From the NCBI GenBank assembly GCA_004375675.1, contig SOKR01000125.1, positions 1-7,788 on the forward strand: a stretch of 7,788 nucleotides of DNA, given 5' to 3'. Under the pieces are notes generated by a model. That model made no database searches, was not told the origin of the DNA, and saw only the letters and a list, made by a program, of their open reading frames with translations. The translations under genes and the position numbers were made by a program. This stretch comes from Dehalococcoidia bacterium. GTDB lineage: Bacteria > Chloroflexota > Dehalococcoidia > Dehalococcoidales > BS750m-G39. Shown here piece after piece: positions 5,545 to 7,788 of this stretch; position 1 is the first letter of the stretch; every line of letters starts with the position of its first letter.

Positions 5545-6849
5545 GTGAGCAAGAAGATATTGATTATATTCTCGGTGGTAATGTTACTAGTCGGCGGCTT
5601 GTTCGTTGCTTGCGAGGACGAAGTTGACGACAACGGCGACGTTAACGGTAACGGACCACCCCCGGTCACCAAAGATAGCATCGTTATTGGCGCGGCCAGG
5701 CCTCTAACTGGTCCCAATGCTGCTATCGGAGACGCGGCAATGAAACCAATCATGGAGTTGTGGCAGACACAGGTCAATGCCGCGGGCGGGATATATGTGG
5801 AAGAGTATGGCAAGAGCTTGCCCATAGAGTACCTCATATATGATGATGCCAGTGATATGGGCAACATGGTGAGGCTGACAGAAAGACTGATATTGGAAGA
5901 CGAGGTTGACATTCTGTTCTCCGCCTGTAGCACCCCTTTCATTGCGGCTCAAGCCTCTATAGCCAATAAGTACGAGATGGTACTTATCACAGCCGAGGGC
6001 GGCGCTACGATTATGAGGGATTCGCTTTACAGTCTGCCCTTCGTATTTATCTCCCTGAGCTTCTCCGACCACTACCAGTTGCCGGTTTTCGCTGACATGT
6101 GTGCGGCAGCTGGCGCTGAGACAGCCTATATGATCACCATTGCCGACCTCCACGGCGTGGAGTATGGCGGCGTGGCGGCTATGGAATTCGACAGGGTAGG
6201 AATTCAGGTACTGGCTAACAAGAGTGTTCCCATAACCTATACGGACTTCTCACTCTTAGTTAAGGACGCCAAGGCGGCTAACCCCGATGTCTTCTGCGTC
6301 TTTGCCTATCCCCCTATAGTCCTGCCGGTTACCGGTGAGATGCTGGTACTTGACTTTAACCCGCCGGCCGTTATCATGGGCCCTGGAGCCAATTTCGGCT
6401 TTTATGGAGCCACATTTGGCGTTGATACGATAGAGGGAGTATCCTGTTTTTCCGCGGCCAACAGCAAGACATCTCCCGAATTTGCCGAATTCTTTGGTGA
6501 GCTCGAGGCTCTCGTCGGCTTTCCAAACGTGGATTGGTGGGGAGTCCCATTCTATTGGGCTTTCGTGGACATCTGGCAGCAATCTATCGAGGCGACTGGA
6601 ACCCTTGACCAGACCACGATAAGGGATTACATAGCTACCACGACGTTCGATACCATTCTGGGACCGACCCACTTCGAGATGTTCGGTGACGGCGGTGGGA
6701 TGCTGGCTAAGGAAACCCATCCCGGTGAGATTGGTCAGTGGCAGGGTGGAACAATGGAAATCGTAGGCGGCGGTGACTGGCCGAACACAGTGCTCACGGC
6801 AGATTGGATTTATCCCAAGCCGAATTGGCCAGCACCTCCTGCGGAATAG
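5545..6849 (+). CDS. livK: Substrate-binding lipoprotein of a branched-chain amino acid-type (HAAT) ABC transporter
   Basis: This is the extracytoplasmic receptor of an ABC importer. Residues 1-22 form a lipoprotein signal peptide: MSKK, a hydrophobic core, then LFVAC with C23 as the lipidated cysteine. The lipobox has Phe at -3, which is slightly unusual. A flexible acidic Asn/Gly/Pro linker (24-43) leads to a type I periplasmic-binding fold (Peripla_BP_6) from about 46. Landmarks are IVIGAARPLTGPNAAIG (46-62), NAAGGI, then LIYDDASD and the long C-terminal lobe, with a Trp/Pro-rich tail (YPKPNWPAPP). The length of 434 residues is slightly above the usual 370-420, partly because of the linker. 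The start is GTG, 6 bases after AAGGAG (5533-5538). A permease gene follows. The ligand is uncertain: leucine-type amino acids, amides, urea or aromatic acids are all possible. The name livK denotes family position, not proven substrate. Confidence 0.88.
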   Translation: MSKKILIIFSVVMLLVGGLFVACEDEVDDNGDVNGNGPPPVTKDSIVIGAARPLTGPNAAIGDAAMKPIMELWQTQVNAAGGIYVEEYGKSLPIEYLIYDDASDMGNMVRLTERLILEDEVDILFSACSTPFIAAQASIANKYEMVLITAEGGATIMRDSLYSLPFVFISLSFSDHYQLPVFADMCAAAGAETAYMITIADLHGVEYGGVAAMEFDRVGIQVLANKSVPITYTDFSLLVKDAKAANPDVFCVFAYPPIVLPVTGEMLVLDFNPPAVIMGPGANFGFYGATFGVDTIEGVSCFSAANSKTSPEFAEFFGELEALVGFPNVDWWGVPFYWAFVDIWQQSIEATGTLDQTTIRDYIATTTFDTILGPTHFEMFGDGGGMLAKETHPGEIGQWQGGTMEIVGGGDWPNTVLTADWIYPKPNWPAPPAE

Positions 6850-6850
6850 A

Positions 6851-6890
6851 CATTTTACATTTTAGAAGTTTAAGAGTTTAGCAGTTTAGC
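6851..6890 (+). repeat. Short A/T-rich tandem repeats after livK
   Basis: Two adjacent copies of CATTTTA (6851-6864) are followed by three adjacent 8-base units: AGTTTAAG (6867-6874), AGTTTAGC (6875-6882) and AGTTTAGC (6883-6890). They start directly after the livK stop. They look like slippage-type microrepeats; protein binding is possible but unsupported. Confidence 0.6.
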
Positions 6891-6901
6891 GGAAATAGGG
6901 A

Positions 6902-6994
6902 GCAGGCTGTCTGGAGGGGTGTGAAGATAACCCCCGGGGAGGGTGGTTATTTTCTCCGGAGGGGATTTATCCTGCACCTCTTAAGGCAGCCTGC
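6902..6994 (+). other. Structured RNA-like element between livK and livH
   Basis: An 11-bp stem closes the element: 6902-6912 (GCAGGCTGTCT) pairs with 6984-6994 (AGGCAGCCTGC), with one T-G wobble. Inside, GAGG (6914-6917) can pair with CCTC (6977-6980) across a small internal loop. A second long hairpin spans 6924-6953. Between them sits the palindrome CTCCGGAG (6954-6961). A nested two-level fold of this quality in a 178-base gap is more than a simple spacer. It may stabilise the livK 3' end or control read-through into livH. I recognise no known RNA family. Confidence 0.5.
6924..6953 (+). terminator. Terminator- or attenuator-like hairpin after livK
   Basis: AAGATAACC (6924-6932) pairs with GGTTATTTT (6945-6953), with one G-T pair. 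CCC (6933-6935) continues to GGG (6941-6943) around loop GGGGA, with T6944 bulged. The stem ends in four Ts followed by CT, resembling an intrinsic terminator. Because livH is probably in the same operon, partial termination would give more binding protein than permease, a common arrangement for such receptors. Confidence 0.5.
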
Positions 6995-7027
6995 GCCCAT
7001 GATTACCAAAGCTAGGAAGTTATCATT

Positions 7028-7788
7028 ATGCCGGAAAGCATTGTAACCATCCTGGATATAGCGATTGGCGGTTTGCTGCTGGGTGGTATCTATGCCCTGA
7101 TTGCTATGGGCTTGAGCCTGCAGTACGGCGTTGCCCGGGTGCTGAACATCGCTCACGGCGAGTTCATCATGATCGGCGCTTTCGGCACCTTCACACTTTA
7201 CACCGTATTTGGCATCAACCCGCTTGTTTGTCTGGCCATTATTGGTCCTATTATATTCATAATCGGTTTTCTACTTCATCGGACTCTATTCCACCAACTT
7301 AGCCTCAAGGCGCCAAACACGGGTGCCTTTGAGGCCAGTTCTCTGTTAGCTACTTTTGGTCTCCTCTTCATCATCCAAAATTTAGTTTTGATGGGGTGGG
7401 GTGCCGACTATAGGGCGTACTCTTATTTAAACTTTGGGGTCGATATTTGGGGAGCGATATTTAGTGCCAACAAGCTGGTAATCCTCGGCTTTGCGATAGG
7501 CATAGGTGTGGCCTTCTACCTGTTTTTAGCCCGTTCCCGCATTGGAAAAGCAATTCGGGCAGCGGCTCAAGACCCACAAACGGCCAGCCTCATGGGGGTA
7601 AACATCAACCGGGTGCTGGCTATATGCTTTGGCCTTGGTGCTTTGATGGCCGGTATTGCCGGCGTACTTATAAGCATGCGGGTCCCCCTCAATCCAGCTA
7701 TGGGTATGCAATATACCTTCATCGCCATCATCGTTATCGTCTTAGGCGGGCTGGGCAGTATCCCGGGCAGTTTTATCGGGGGTTTTAT
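7028..7788 (+). CDS. livH: LivH-type permease of branched-chain amino acid-type ABC transporter, 3' end cut by window edge
   Basis: This is a membrane subunit of the same HAAT-family importer as the preceding receptor. It is open through the right edge with 253 codons visible of an expected 290-300. Typical landmarks are the first helix GGLLLGGIYALIAMGLSL (14-31), VARVLNIAHGEFIMIGAF (35-52), the cytoplasmic coupling loop GKAIRAAAQDPQTASLMGVN (173-192) that contacts the ATPases, and FIAIIVIVLGGLGSIPGSF (231-249). Several hydrophobic helices lie between these. The ATG follows AGGAAG (7014-7019) at 8-base spacing. It starts 178 bases after livK stops, an unusually wide gap filled by tandem repeats and the structured element. 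Genes for LivM, LivG and LivF are expected to the right. The name gives family position; the solute is unknown. Confidence 0.9.
   Translation, partial: MPESIVTILDIAIGGLLLGGIYALIAMGLSLQYGVARVLNIAHGEFIMIGAFGTFTLYTVFGINPLVCLAIIGPIIFIIGFLLHRTLFHQLSLKAPNTGAFEASSLLATFGLLFIIQNLVLMGWGADYRAYSYLNFGVDIWGAIFSANKLVILGFAIGIGVAFYLFLARSRIGKAIRAAAQDPQTASLMGVNINRVLAICFGLGALMAGIAGVLISMRVPLNPAMGMQYTFIAIIVIVLGGLGSIPGSFIGGF

Noticed and set aside
1..7788. CRISPR array, rRNA, transposase or phage genes
   Set aside because: I looked for regularly spaced repeats, rRNA segments and mobile-element protein motifs on both strands and saw none.

Overview
The window is bacterial and carries ordinary metabolic and transport genes. 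Gene order and protein style suggest a Gram-positive-type or Chloroflexota-like organism, and Dehalococcoidia is my best guess. The hints are a ribE-ribBA-ribH cluster with a fused RibBA, a lipoprotein substrate-binding protein with a short acidic Asn/Gly linker and a Trp/Pro-rich tail, and a mix of G-rich and A/T-ending codons. This placement is inference; no rRNA or marker phylogeny is available here.

Layout. Positions 1-2339 (+) hold the 3' part of a riboflavin operon. It contains ribE (its first four bases lie off the left edge), ribBA (DHBP synthase fused to GTP cyclohydrolase II) and ribH. ribD and any FMN riboswitch would lie to the left. Convergent to it, on the minus strand, is a two-gene unit read from 2930 to 2354. 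It encodes an 84-residue EF-Tu-domain-2-like protein and then a 95-residue ABM-type alpha/beta-barrel protein, driven by a clear sigma70-type promoter at 2962-2990. A non-coding spacer (about 2991-3318) follows, with G-tract inverted repeats and a strong hairpin. It ends at a perfect-consensus promoter (3319-3347, +) for a 75-residue coiled-coil/CxxC protein that starts at TTG. Next are a 464-residue sodium:solute symporter (3716-5110) and tRNA-Val(GAC) at 5131-5207, whose promoter overlaps the symporter's 3' end. From 5210 onward lies a branched-chain-amino-acid-type (HAAT) ABC transporter operon. It has tandem promoters, a leader of about 300 nt, a lipoprotein binding protein (livK-like, 5545-6849), a highly structured 178-nt gap, and a livH-like permease that starts at 7028 and runs off the right edge.

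How the genes work together. RibBA makes both riboflavin precursors (from GTP and from ribulose 5-phosphate), RibH joins them to lumazine and RibE dismutates lumazine to riboflavin. The livK/livH products are the solute receptor and one membrane subunit of an importer whose other subunits (LivM, LivG, LivF) should lie to the right. The small minus-strand pair and the coiled-coil/CxxC protein have no assignable pathway.

I do not see a clearly new multi-gene system. The best leads are the structured RNA-like element between livK and livH (6902-6994), the four-copy GGGTGGGAA inverted-repeat spacer between divergent promoters (about 3057-3316), the coiled-coil/CxxC protein behind a perfect promoter, and the long two-promoter leader of livK.
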